From contig CAYPNP010000010.1 in the NCBI GenBank assembly GCA_964412195.1, positions 113,861 to 177,860 on the forward strand: 64,000 nt of DNA. The letters are read 5' to 3'. A program made the translations under genes and the position numbers. Of the stretch, positions 42,645-50,496 are shown piece after piece. The stretch is from CAYPNP01 sp964412195. GTDB lineage: Bacteria; Acidobacteriota; JAAYUB01. Under the pieces are notes generated by a model, which saw only the letters and a program-made list of their open reading frames with translations, did not search any database and was not told the origin of the DNA. Position 1 is the first letter of the stretch. Each line of letters starts with the position of its first letter.

Positions 42645-42784
42645 GCCACTTTCCAGCGTTGTAGTTTCTGCCATTTCATGCTGACCAGGACCACTCCCAT
42701 TATCATTCCAAAGCATTCTGTAATGCCCTGTCTTGGATTCCCTCTCCGGGCCCTCTGTGCCTCTGGGGTGAATTCCGGCTTCTT

Positions 42785-43696
42785 CTACCAGCCGCGGGTG
42801 GCCAGCTGCTCGGTCTCGGCGATGGTGCGCGCGGCAATTCCCTGCATCGGCTCGCCCAGCCCCTTGGACACCTCGGCGAGAATGGCCGGGTTCTGGAAAT
42901 GGGTGGTCGCCATCACGATGGCTTTGGCGCGCCGGGCGGGGTCGGACGACTTGAAGATGCCGCTACCGACGAAAACGCCGTCCACGCCCAGCTGCATCAT
43001 CAGGGCGGCGTCGGCGGGCGTGGCGATGCCGCCGGCGGCGAAGTTCACCACCGGCAGCCGGCCCGACTCGGCGACCTGCCGCACCAGCTCGTAGGGCGCC
43101 GCCATCTCCTTGGCGGCGTGCATCCGCTCCTCGGGGCGCAGGCCCTGCAGCCGGCGGATCTCCCCGAGCACCGCCCGGGCGTGCCGCACGGCCTCGACCA
43201 CGTCGCCCGTGCCCGCCTCGCCCTTGGTGCGGACCATGGCCGCGCCCTCGCCGATGCGCCGCAGCGCCTCGCCCAGGTTCCGGCAGCCGCACACGAAGGG
43301 GACCCGGAAGGCGTGCTTGTCCACGTGGTGCTCCTCGTCGGCGGGCGTGAGCACCTCCGACTCGTCGATGTAGTCCACGCCGAGCGCCTCGAGCACCTGG
43401 GCCTCGACGAAATGGCCGATGCGGCACTTCGCCATGACCGGGATCGAGACCGCCTCCATGATCTCCACGATCTTCTCGGGGTCGGCCATGCGCGCGACCC
43501 CGCCCTGCTTGCGGATGTCCGACGGCACGCGCTCGAGGGCCATCACCGCGCAGGCGCCGGCGTCCTCGGCGATCCGGGCCTGTTCCGCCGTGGTGACGTC
43601 CATGATGACGCCGCCCTTCAGCATCTGGGCCAGCCCGGCCTTGACGGTCCAGGTGCCCGTGGCGGCCGGTCCGTTGGGGTTGGATTCGTTGGTCAT
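42785..43696 (-). CDS. pdxS: Pyridoxal 5'-phosphate synthase subunit PdxS
   Basis: A 303-residue TIM-barrel synthase that makes PLP from ribose 5-phosphate, glyceraldehyde 3-phosphate and ammonia from PdxT. Key lysines are Lys90 in MAKCRIGH and Lys158 in MVRTKGEAGTGD; VDYIDESEVLTPADEEHH and NFAAGGIATPADAALMM are hallmark segments. The ATG has AGGAGG 4 nt upstream. It is transcribed divergently from the PdxR-type regulator over overlapping promoters. Confidence 0.95.
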   Translation of the reverse strand: MTNESNPNGPAATGTWTVKAGLAQMLKGGVIMDVTTAEQARIAEDAGACAVMALERVPSDIRKQGGVARMADPEKIVEIMEAVSIPVMAKCRIGHFVEAQVLEALGVDYIDESEVLTPADEEHHVDKHAFRVPFVCGCRNLGEALRRIGEGAAMVRTKGEAGTGDVVEAVRHARAVLGEIRRLQGLRPEERMHAAKEMAAPYELVRQVAESGRLPVVNFAAGGIATPADAALMMQLGVDGVFVGSGIFKSSDPARRAKAIVMATTHFQNPAILAEVSKGLGEPMQGIAARTIAETEQLATRGW

Positions 43697-43759
43697 CAGG
43701 CCTCCTGACGATCCTGCCGGGCGGGAACGGCCCGGCGGGGTATTTGCATCTCCATCCTA

Positions 43760-43801
43760 TCCATAAATGGTCTTATGAAAAGAGCCAATTTATGCTAATA
43801 T
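43760..43801. promoter_or_regulatory. Overlapping divergent promoters of pdxS and the PdxR-type regulator
   Basis: Plus strand: TTATGA (43773-43778), 17 bases, TAATAT (43796-43801). Minus strand: TTGGCT (43783-43788), 17 bases, TATGGA (43760-43765). The two sets overlap, so one bound regulator could control both. CCATAAATGG and ATGGTGCCAT in and just downstream are candidate binding half-sites. Confidence 0.55.
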
Positions 43802-43828
43802 GATGGTGCCATTTGGCCGGATGGATTC

Positions 43829-45316
43829 ATGGCCCGGAACAGTTCCTTCATCCCCCTGGCGGCGGTCGATCTCGACCCGGCGGCGCCGGCGCCGCTGTAC
43901 CGCCAACTCTACAGCCAGCTGCGGGAGGCGATCCTGGAGCGCCGCCTCGCCCCCGGCGTGCGGCTGCCGTCGACCCGCGCCCTCGCTGTGGAGCTGGGCG
44001 TGTCGCGCAACACCGTCGTCGCCGCCTTCGAGCAGTTGGCCGCCGAGGGCTACCTGGCCGGCCGGACCGGCAGCGGGACCACCGTGGCCGGCGAACTGCC
44101 GGAGGACGGCCTGCGGCTGCGGGAGCAGCACCGGCGCCGGGAAGCACCGGGCCCCCCGCCGGCCTTGTCGCGGCGCGGAACGGTCCTGTCGGCCATCGTC
44201 CTGGAGCCCGTGCCCGACGCCCGCCGGCCGGCGGCGTTCCGCGTCGGCTTGCCCGCTCTCGACGCGTTCCCCCTCCCCCTCTGGGCGCGGCTCAACGCGC
44301 GGCAGTGGCGCCGGGGCGGCGCCGGGCTGCTCGGCTACGGCGAGCCGGCGGGCTACGGGCCGCTGCGGGAGGCCATCGCCGCCTACCTCGGCGCCGCCCG
44401 CGGGGTGCGCTGCGACGCCGGGCAGGTGATCCTCGTCGCCGGCTCCATGCAGGCCATCGACCTGGCCGCGCGCCTGCTGCTCGACCCGGCGGACGAGGTC
44501 TGGATGGAGGACCCCGGTTTCCTCGCCGCGCGGGCGGTGTTCATCGGCGCGGGGGCGCGGCTGGTCCCCGTCCCGGTGGACGGCGAGGGACTGGACGTGC
44601 GGGCCGGCCTGGCGGCCGCCGGGGAGGCCCGGCTGGCGTACGTCTCGCCGTCCCACCAGTTCCCGCTGGGCGTGACCATGAGCCTGCCGCGGCGGCTGGC
44701 GCTGCTGGAGTGGGCGGCGCGCACCGGCGCCTGGGTGCTGGAGGACGATTACGACAGCGAGTACCGCTACGCCGGCCGCCCCCTGGCGGCGCTGCAGGGC
44801 CTCGACCACGCCCGGCGGGTGATCTACGTCGGCACGTTCAGCGAGGTGCTCTTCCCCGCCCTGCGCCTGGGCTACATGGTGGTGCCGCGGGAGCTGGCCG
44901 ACCGGTTCGTGACCGCCCGCGCGCTGGCCGACCGCCACTCGCCGCTCATCGAGCAGGCGGTCCTGGCCGACTTCATGGCGGAGGGCCATTTCGCCCGGCA
45001 CATCCGCCGCATGCGCCTGCGCTACCGGGAGAACCTGGCCGTCCTGCGGGAGGCGGTGGCCACCTTGCTGGGAGGAATGCTGGAGATCGCCTCGGAGCCG
45101 GCGGGAATGCACCTGGTCGGATGGCTGCCGTCCGGCGTGGATGACGAGGCCGTTTGCCGGCGCCTCGCCGACGCCGGGGTGGAGGCCCTGCCGCTGTCGC
45201 GCTACGCCCTCTCGCCGCTGCCCCGCGGGGGGCTGGTGCTCGGTTACGCCGGGGCGAGCCACCGGGAAATCCGGCAGGGTGTCCGGCGGATGAAGGCGGT
45301 TCTGGTGCGGGGGTGA
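43829..45316 (+). CDS. MocR/PdxR-type GntR-aminotransferase regulator lacking the PLP lysine
   Basis: 495 residues. A GntR winged helix at about 20-85 (YRQLYSQLREAILERRLAPG, LPSTRALAVELGVSRNTVVAAF), a Pro-rich linker, then a fold-type I aminotransferase domain (about 130-490). The PLP neighbourhood is recognisable: GSMQAIDLAAR, EDDYDSEYRYAGRP with Asp307, and GTFSEVLFPALRLGY. The last should read GTFSK; the Schiff-base lysine is Glu339 here (codon gag). The family uses this domain to sense PLP and control pdxST, and the divergent position supports that role, but covalent PLP binding seems impossible. GGATGG is the only ribosome site. Confidence 0.85.
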   Translation: MARNSSFIPLAAVDLDPAAPAPLYRQLYSQLREAILERRLAPGVRLPSTRALAVELGVSRNTVVAAFEQLAAEGYLAGRTGSGTTVAGELPEDGLRLREQHRRREAPGPPPALSRRGTVLSAIVLEPVPDARRPAAFRVGLPALDAFPLPLWARLNARQWRRGGAGLLGYGEPAGYGPLREAIAAYLGAARGVRCDAGQVILVAGSMQAIDLAARLLLDPADEVWMEDPGFLAARAVFIGAGARLVPVPVDGEGLDVRAGLAAAGEARLAYVSPSHQFPLGVTMSLPRRLALLEWAARTGAWVLEDDYDSEYRYAGRPLAALQGLDHARRVIYVGTFSEVLFPALRLGYMVVPRELADRFVTARALADRHSPLIEQAVLADFMAEGHFARHIRRMRLRYRENLAVLREAVATLLGGMLEIASEPAGMHLVGWLPSGVDDEAVCRRLADAGVEALPLSRYALSPLPRGGLVLGYAGASHREIRQGVRRMKAVLVRG

Positions 45317-45355
45317 CAGAAGGCACCCCGGGGTACTCTGCGGGATGGAAGGGCC

Positions 45356-46036
45356 TCAGCGCACGATGGAGATCGACAGGCCGTCCAGCTTCTCCCGGAA
45401 AATCGGCAGGATCAGCGAGTCGAGGCGGGGATGGGCCGCCAGCGCGGCGTTGAAGTCCCAGATGCCGCGGTCGGACGCGTCCGGAGGCGGCCCGTCCAGC
45501 ACGCGGCCGTTGCGGATCACGTTGTCGGCCAGGATCAGGCTGCCCGGCCGGGCCAGCCGAACGGCGAGGTCCAGGTATTCGGTGTAGGACTCCTTGTCGG
45601 CGTCGAGAAAGATCAGGTCGAACGGCCGGATGCGGCGCCGGATCATGTCCCGCATCGATTCGGCCGCCGGGCCGACTCGAATCTCCACCCGGCGGGCCAG
45701 GCCGCACCGCTCCAGGTTGCGGCGGGCCACCTCGGCGTGGCGGGGCTCCAGCTCGAGCGATACAAGCCGGCCGCCCGGCGGCAGCGCCCGCGCCAGCCAG
45801 GCCGTGCTGTACCCGCCCAGCGTGCCGACCTCCAGGATGCGCCGCGCCCCGGCGGCGCGGGCCAGCAGATGGAGCAGCTTGCCCTCGTTGGGCGAGACCT
45901 GGATCCGGGGCAGGCCCGCCGCGGCGGCGTCCTTCAGGCCGCGCTCCAGCGCCGGATCGGGCGGAACGAACAAGCCCTGGATGTAAGCGTCGACGCGGCT
46001 CGCGGTCCGGGAATCGAAGATGACGGGCTCGGGCAT
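45356..46036 (-). CDS. SAM-dependent O-methyltransferase
   Basis: A 226-residue cytoplasmic enzyme of the caffeoyl-CoA O-methyltransferase type. The SAM-binding strand is ILEVGTLGGYSTAWLA; FDLIFLDADKESYTEYLDL holds metal-binding Asp residues, and LILADNVIRNG is the third signature. It should methylate a catechol-like hydroxyl with a divalent metal; the substrate is unknown. The start at 46036 is set by AAGGAGA 7 nt upstream and the typical start of the family; the open frame runs further but without a ribosome site. It is divergent from the TtcA-like gene, 204 bases apart, with no clear promoter seen. Confidence 0.85.
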   Translation of the reverse strand: MPEPVIFDSRTASRVDAYIQGLFVPPDPALERGLKDAAAAGLPRIQVSPNEGKLLHLLARAAGARRILEVGTLGGYSTAWLARALPPGGRLVSLELEPRHAEVARRNLERCGLARRVEIRVGPAAESMRDMIRRRIRPFDLIFLDADKESYTEYLDLAVRLARPGSLILADNVIRNGRVLDGPPPDASDRGIWDFNAALAAHPRLDSLILPIFREKLDGLSISIVR

Positions 46037-46240
46037 GGCGTTCTCCTTGCGGCGGCCGGATTCATCCCTTGGATGCAACCCGCCCGCCCCGGTCGCGCGG
46101 GTCCCGCCGCGGCGGGGGACGGGCCGGTCTTCACGTTGGGCCTTGGCGGCCGGAGCCGTCTGGGCTATGATGGGACGCTGCGGCGCGGTGCCAGTCTGGC
46201 CGTGCCCCCGCGGCGAATCTTCAACCAGGACGTCAATAGC

Positions 46241-47005
46241 ATGGCGCTGATCCGGAACGACCTGTTCATCCGAGTCAAGCACGCCGTCGGGCGGGCCATC
46301 GGGGACTTCGACCTGATCGGCGACGGCGACCGGATCGCCGTGGCGGTCTCCGGCGGCAAGGACTCCTTCACCCTGCTCCACATCCTCGACGAACTGCGGC
46401 GGCGGGCGCCCGTCCGCTACGAGCTGGTGGCCGTCAACGTCGACCCGGGCTACCCCGGCTACCAGACCGACATCATCGAGCAGCACCTGCGGGAGGGGGG
46501 CTTCGCGTACCACATGGAGAAGACGGACCACTACAAGGTCATCGAGGAGAAACGGCGCCCGGGCTCATCCTACTGCTCGATCTGCGCGCGGCTGAAGCGG
46601 GGGGTGCTCTACACCGTGGCCCAGCGCCTGCGGTGCAACAAGCTCGCCCTCGGCCACCACCTCGACGACTTCGTGGAGACGCTCCTGCTCAACCAGTTCT
46701 TCGTCGGGTCGCTCAAGGCCATGGCGGCGAAGATGCTGGCGGACAACGGCCACACCACCGTGATCCGGCCGCTGGTCTACGTCCCGGAGGAAGACATCGT
46801 CGCCTTCGCCCGGGACAACGCCTTCCCCCTGGTCGGCGGCTGCTGTCCCGCCCGCGACGTGGCCGACATGAAGCGGCAGCGGATGAAGGCCCTCCTGACC
46901 GAATTGGAGAAGGAGTACCCCTTCGTCAAAAGCAGCCTCCTGAACGCCCTCGGCAACGTCCACCCCCGCCACCTGCTGGACCTGGACCTGAAGAAAGACT
47001 CCTGA
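46241..47005 (+). CDS. ttcA: TtcA-like tRNA 2-thiolation PP-loop enzyme
   Basis: A 254-residue protein, close to E. coli TtcA, which makes 2-thiocytidine at position 32 of certain tRNAs using ATP and an iron-sulfur cluster. PP-loop SGGKDS at 37-42; Cys112 and Cys115 in YCSIC; Cys201/Cys202 in GGCCPA; ALGHHLDDFVETLLLN is the family signature. The ATG at 46241 is 10 bases after AGGA; the frame is open upstream but without homology. A pair of REP-like elements follows the stop. Confidence 0.85.
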   Translation: MALIRNDLFIRVKHAVGRAIGDFDLIGDGDRIAVAVSGGKDSFTLLHILDELRRRAPVRYELVAVNVDPGYPGYQTDIIEQHLREGGFAYHMEKTDHYKVIEEKRRPGSSYCSICARLKRGVLYTVAQRLRCNKLALGHHLDDFVETLLLNQFFVGSLKAMAAKMLADNGHTTVIRPLVYVPEEDIVAFARDNAFPLVGGCCPARDVADMKRQRMKALLTELEKEYPFVKSSLLNALGNVHPRHLLDLDLKKDS

Positions 47006-47010
47006 TTCTT

Positions 47011-47086
47011 TGGAGTGCGGTGATGAGGCGCGCGGCAGGCTCGCGGGATCGTCGAGACGCGAGCCGCGCCGAATCACCGCTTTGGG
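47011..47086 (+). repeat. REP-like element with inverted ends, copy 2
   Basis: From TGGAGTGCGGTGATGAGGCG to GCGCCGAATCACCGCTTTGG. It forms an inverted pair with copy 3 at 47152-47225. Confidence 0.78.
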
Positions 47087-47151
47087 ATGGCCGCGGAGCG
47101 GCGCAGGCAAACCGCTCATCCCCCTCCTCATCCCCCCGCCTCCGGCGCGAT

Positions 47152-47225
47152 TCCAAAGCGGTGATTCGGCGCCCCTCCGTTTTCGTGGCGCCAGGATCCT
47201 GCCAGGCGCCTCATCACCGCACTCC
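47152..47225 (-). repeat. REP-like element with inverted ends, copy 3
   Basis: From CCAAAGCGGTGATTCGGCGC to GGCGCCTCATCACCGCACTC, the reverse orientation of copy 2. With copy 2 it makes a composite palindrome of about 215 bases between ttcA and the convergent hydrolase gene, so it may also act as a transcription barrier for both. Confidence 0.78.
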
Positions 47226-47239
47226 AACTGAGATATCTT

Positions 47240-48031
47240 CTACTTCCCGAAGATCTCGTCGAAGAACTGCCGCATCGCCGCCCACGATCTCCGGTCGGCC
47301 GCGGCGTTGTAGGCCGCGCCCTTGCCGGGGTCGTTGCCGGCCTCCGGATTGGTGAAGCTGTGGACGGCGCCGCCGTAGGCGATCAGCTGCCAGTCCACCC
47401 CGCCCTGCCGCATCTCGTCCTCGAACGCCTGCACCTGCGCCGGCGGGACATAGGGGTCGTCCCCCCCGCACAGCGCCAGCACCTTGGCCTTGATGTGTTT
47501 GGCGTCCTGCGGCATCGGCGTGTCGAGTCCGCCGTGGAAGCTGACCACCCCTGCCACGGCGGCGCCGGAGCGGGCCAGTTCCAGTACCGTTGTGCCGCCG
47601 AAGCAGTAGCCGATGGCGGCGATGCGGGCCGGGTCCACGCGCGGGTTGCTCCGCAGCTGGTCCAGCGCGGCCAGCACCCGGGTGCGCAGCAGGGCCCGGT
47701 CGGCCTTGAACTTGCCCGCGACGGCCGCCGCGTCCGGCCCCGACGCCGGACGGATCCCCTTGCCGTAAATGTCGGCGCCGAAGGCCACGTAGCCCAGCCT
47801 GGCCAGCGCCTCGGCCCGGCTCTTCACATACGGGCCCAGGCCGGTCCATTCGTGGACCACCAGCACGCCCGGCAGTTTCCCCGCCCGCGCGTCGTCGTAG
47901 GCCAGGAAGCCCTCCAGCACCGTGTCGCCCTGCTTGTACTCCACCGTCTCCGTATGGATGGCGGCACGGATCGTGCCCCCCATCCCGCCCGCCACCGCCA
48001 CCGCGACGGCCATGATCGCCAGAATGCGCAT
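47240..48031 (-). CDS. Secreted dienelactone hydrolase-family protein
   Basis: 263 residues. Signal peptide (MRILAIMAVAVAVAGG, cleavage about residue 23) followed by a full DLH domain. The catalytic triad is Cys143 in GYCFGG, an Asp in CGGDDPY (191-192) and His224 in AVHSFTNP. HEWTGLG near 60-66 forms the oxyanion-side motif. Exported DLH proteins are common in Acidobacteriota and hydrolyse ester or lactone bonds; the substrate is unknown. GGAGGATATCC precedes the ATG. Monocistronic as far as visible. Confidence 0.87.
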   Translation of the reverse strand: MRILAIMAVAVAVAGGMGGTIRAAIHTETVEYKQGDTVLEGFLAYDDARAGKLPGVLVVHEWTGLGPYVKSRAEALARLGYVAFGADIYGKGIRPASGPDAAAVAGKFKADRALLRTRVLAALDQLRSNPRVDPARIAAIGYCFGGTTVLELARSGAAVAGVVSFHGGLDTPMPQDAKHIKAKVLALCGGDDPYVPPAQVQAFEDEMRQGGVDWQLIAYGGAVHSFTNPEAGNDPGKGAAYNAAADRRSWAAMRQFFDEIFGK

Positions 48032-48201
48032 GGATATCCTCCTCCCGCCGGCCGGAGGTCCACCCCCCGCCGGGCGGAGACTTGGATGCCTCTGCACGCC
48101 GAAACGTCGCAACCTCTCGGCCACTTCCCGCGGGGAATCGAGATCCTGAAGGAGGGAGCGCAATCGGTGAGGTTCCCGGAGCACCACGGCACGGGGGGAT
48201 G

Positions 48202-48228
48202 AAAAAAAAGCCGGACATCGTGTCCGGC
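48202..48228 (-). terminator. Intrinsic terminator of the tRNA-Arg gene
   Basis: On the minus strand GCCGGACACGATGTCCGGC forms an 8-bp stem with a 3-base loop and is followed by eight T residues, 12 bases after the tRNA 3' end. Confidence 0.88.
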
Positions 48229-48240
48229 TTCGGTATTTTC

Positions 48241-48317
48241 TGGCGCGCCCTGCAGGGCTCGAACCTGCGACCTTCGGATTCGTAGTCCGACGCTCTATCC
48301 AGCTGAGCTAAGGGCGC
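48241..48317 (-). tRNA. tRNA-Arg (anticodon ACG)
   Basis: Full cloverleaf on the minus strand: acceptor GCGCCCT/AGGGCGC, D-arm with AGCTCAGCTGGATAGAG, anticodon stem TCGGA/TCCGA with loop CTACGAA (anticodon ACG), and T-arm GCAGG-TTCGAGC-CCTGC. CCA is encoded at 48243-48241. It reads CGU, and CGC and CGA after wobble conversion to inosine. Confidence 0.96.
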
Positions 48318-48329
48318 GCGCGGAGGGGC

Positions 48330-48358
48330 AATATACAACAGCAGGTCCGGCACGTCAA
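48330..48358 (-). promoter_or_regulatory. Promoter of tRNA-Arg
   Basis: TTGACG at 48358-48353, a 17-base spacer and TATATT at 48335-48330 on the minus strand; the tRNA 5' end is 12 bases further. A strong consensus match, as expected for a tRNA gene. Confidence 0.78.
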
Positions 48359-48513
48359 GATTTTTTCCGGCGCGACGCGGCGTCAGGATGGTGCGAGATC
48401 CGTCGACGTTTCGCCGTTTCAGTCCCCCTACCGTCCCCTCGCCCCGTCACCCCGTCTCCCCGTCACCGCGTCCATCACACATGCGCCGGGACGTTGCAAA
48501 CTACTCAGCTCCG

Positions 48514-50496
48514 TCATTTCCCGCCCGGCCCGGAGGCGGCCTGCAGGCGCTCCAGGATGGCCAGGGCGTTGGACCGTTCCGGTTCCGGCAGGCCCGTCCG
48601 CAGCGCCTTGTCGAGATTGTCCGCCACGTCGGCCGGCGGGGCGTCCAGCCGCCCCAGCAGCAGGGCCAGGTTGTAATAGGCCTGGCAGAAGTTCGGGTTG
48701 GCGGCGATGGCTTCGAGGAGATAGCGCCGGGCCTCGTCGAACCGCCCCTGCTCGGAGCAGGCCGCCGCGAGGTTGCACATGACCATGGGGTCCCGCGGCG
48801 AGGCGGCCAGGGCCTGACGGTACCATTTCTCCGCCTCCGCAAACCTGGACTGGCGGGCGGCGAGGTTGCCGAGGTCGATGTAGAACATATCCGCCAGGGC
48901 CCGGAGCTCCGAACCTTGACGGTACAGCCGGGCCGCCTCGCCGAACCGCCCGCCGGACTCACAGATGAAGGCCAGGCGGCGGTAGGCGTTCACGTAGTAG
49001 CCCGCCTCGCGGTTGAGGTAATCCCCTTCCGCCCGCTGGAAGGCGGTCTTCAGGATCTCCTGCTTGTCCGGGCGCAGCCCCTCCCGCTCGAACTGGGGCG
49101 GGATGGCGAGGACGCGCCGATAGTACCCTTCGGCCCGGCCGTAGTCCTGCCGGGCGAAGTAATAATCGGCCAGGACGATGTTGGCGCGGACACAGTCCGG
49201 GGCCTTGGCCAGGACGTCCGAGAACAGCGCGAGGTCGTCCCGGTAGACCGGCCGGTGGACGAGGCCGACCGCAAGCCACAGGAGCGCGGCGGCGGCGGCG
49301 ACGGCGACGGCCGCGGCCCGCTTCCAGGCCCACAGGCGCTGCACCCCCAGGGCGGCCACCACAAAGGCGCCGACCGCCGGCAGGTACAGGTAGTGCTCCG
49401 CCAGCAGCTCGTGGTGGGGCACGATGTGGGCCACCGGCAGGAGGGCGGCGAAGAACCACAATCCCCAGAACGCCACCGGGAAATCGCCGCGGGACGCCCG
49501 CCACAGCAGCGCGCCCAGCGCCAGCAGCACGGCCGCGACGGCCGCCCAGCCCCACAGGTCGGCGGCGGAGTACGCCACGGGGAAAGAGGCGTAGGAATAG
49601 TCCGCCCGCAGCGTCAGCGGCAGGGCCAGGAGGAAGATGTCGTAGCAAATGACCTTGGCGACGGTCAGGACATTGGTCAGGATGGAGCCCCCCCACCACA
49701 CCAGCTTGCCGCTGGCCGGGGCGATCCAGAGCTTGTAGGCGGCCATGCCGGCTGCCAGGAGGAACATGGGGATGTAGTACCAGAGGCCCCGACGCACGGC
49801 GCGGAACAGCCCCCGGACCGGGCCGGCCGGTCCCGGCGCCTCGGCGGCCGCCCGGATCCAGTCGTAGAGCAGGATCAGGACGGGGACGACGATACCCATC
49901 TCCTTGGACAGGAACGCCAGGCCGAAGCAGGCGATCAGCGGCACCCACCAGAGCACCCGGCCGCTCCGGCGGAACCGCAGGAAACTGCCGAAGGCCAGCA
50001 GGGTGAACAGCGCGGAGAGCAAGTCGCGGCGGCCGGAGATGTAGGTGACGGCGTCGATGTTCACCGGGTGAATGGCCAGGGCGGCCAAGACGATCAGTGT
50101 CAGCGTAACTGTCAGGCCCGCCTCCCGCAACACCCACCAGAGCGCCAGCAGGACCAGGAGATGGTAGAGGAGGTTCGAGAGGTGGAAGACGAACGGCTCC
50201 CTGCCCCCGACGGCGTAATCCAGGGCGTAGCTGAGGGTCCGGACGGGCCGGTAGCCCACATGCAGGGTTACCAGGTGATGCACCGCCGCCGGCAGGGAGG
50301 TCACGGCCGGGTCTTCTTCCACCAGGCTGTGGTCGTCGAAGACGAAGCCGTACTCCAGGCCGGGAAGATAGACCAGGAACGTCAGGAGGAGGATCCCCGC
50401 CAGCCACCACCGGGAATCCAAGCCCCGCGGCGCCCGGCCCGGCCCGGAAAGGGTCGGGCCGGCTTCCGCCTCAGGGCGCTTTCGGCGCTTTTTCAC
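48514..50496 (-). CDS. TMTC-like polytopic membrane protein with TPR tail
   Basis: 660 residues. After a basic N-terminus, about ten transmembrane helices fill residues 30-420, including FVFDDHSLV and the family segment AIHPVNIDAVTYISGRRDLLS, as in TMTC/DUF1736 glycosyltransferase-like proteins. TPRs occupy about 440-650 (AFICESGGRFGEAARLYRQG, NLGNLAARQSRFAEAEKWY-type patterns). A sugar transfer from a lipid carrier is the likeliest reaction. It starts at a GTG inside the end of the upstream DUF1573 gene, overlapping it by 26 bases, which implies translational coupling. Confidence 0.8.
   Translation of the reverse strand: MKKRRKRPEAEAGPTLSGPGRAPRGLDSRWWLAGILLLTFLVYLPGLEYGFVFDDHSLVEEDPAVTSLPAAVHHLVTLHVGYRPVRTLSYALDYAVGGREPFVFHLSNLLYHLLVLLALWWVLREAGLTVTLTLIVLAALAIHPVNIDAVTYISGRRDLLSALFTLLAFGSFLRFRRSGRVLWWVPLIACFGLAFLSKEMGIVVPVLILLYDWIRAAAEAPGPAGPVRGLFRAVRRGLWYYIPMFLLAAGMAAYKLWIAPASGKLVWWGGSILTNVLTVAKVICYDIFLLALPLTLRADYSYASFPVAYSAADLWGWAAVAAVLLALGALLWRASRGDFPVAFWGLWFFAALLPVAHIVPHHELLAEHYLYLPAVGAFVVAALGVQRLWAWKRAAAVAVAAAAALLWLAVGLVHRPVYRDDLALFSDVLAKAPDCVRANIVLADYYFARQDYGRAEGYYRRVLAIPPQFEREGLRPDKQEILKTAFQRAEGDYLNREAGYYVNAYRRLAFICESGGRFGEAARLYRQGSELRALADMFYIDLGNLAARQSRFAEAEKWYRQALAASPRDPMVMCNLAAACSEQGRFDEARRYLLEAIAANPNFCQAYYNLALLLGRLDAPPADVADNLDKALRTGLPEPERSNALAILERLQAASGPGGK

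Noticed and set aside
43829..45316. Metabolic aminotransferase
   Set aside because: The N-terminal GntR winged helix and position opposite pdxS identify a regulator, and the catalytic lysine is absent.
48241..48317. tRNA as integration site
   Set aside because: No partial tRNA copy or integrase nearby; the tRNA has its own promoter and terminator.
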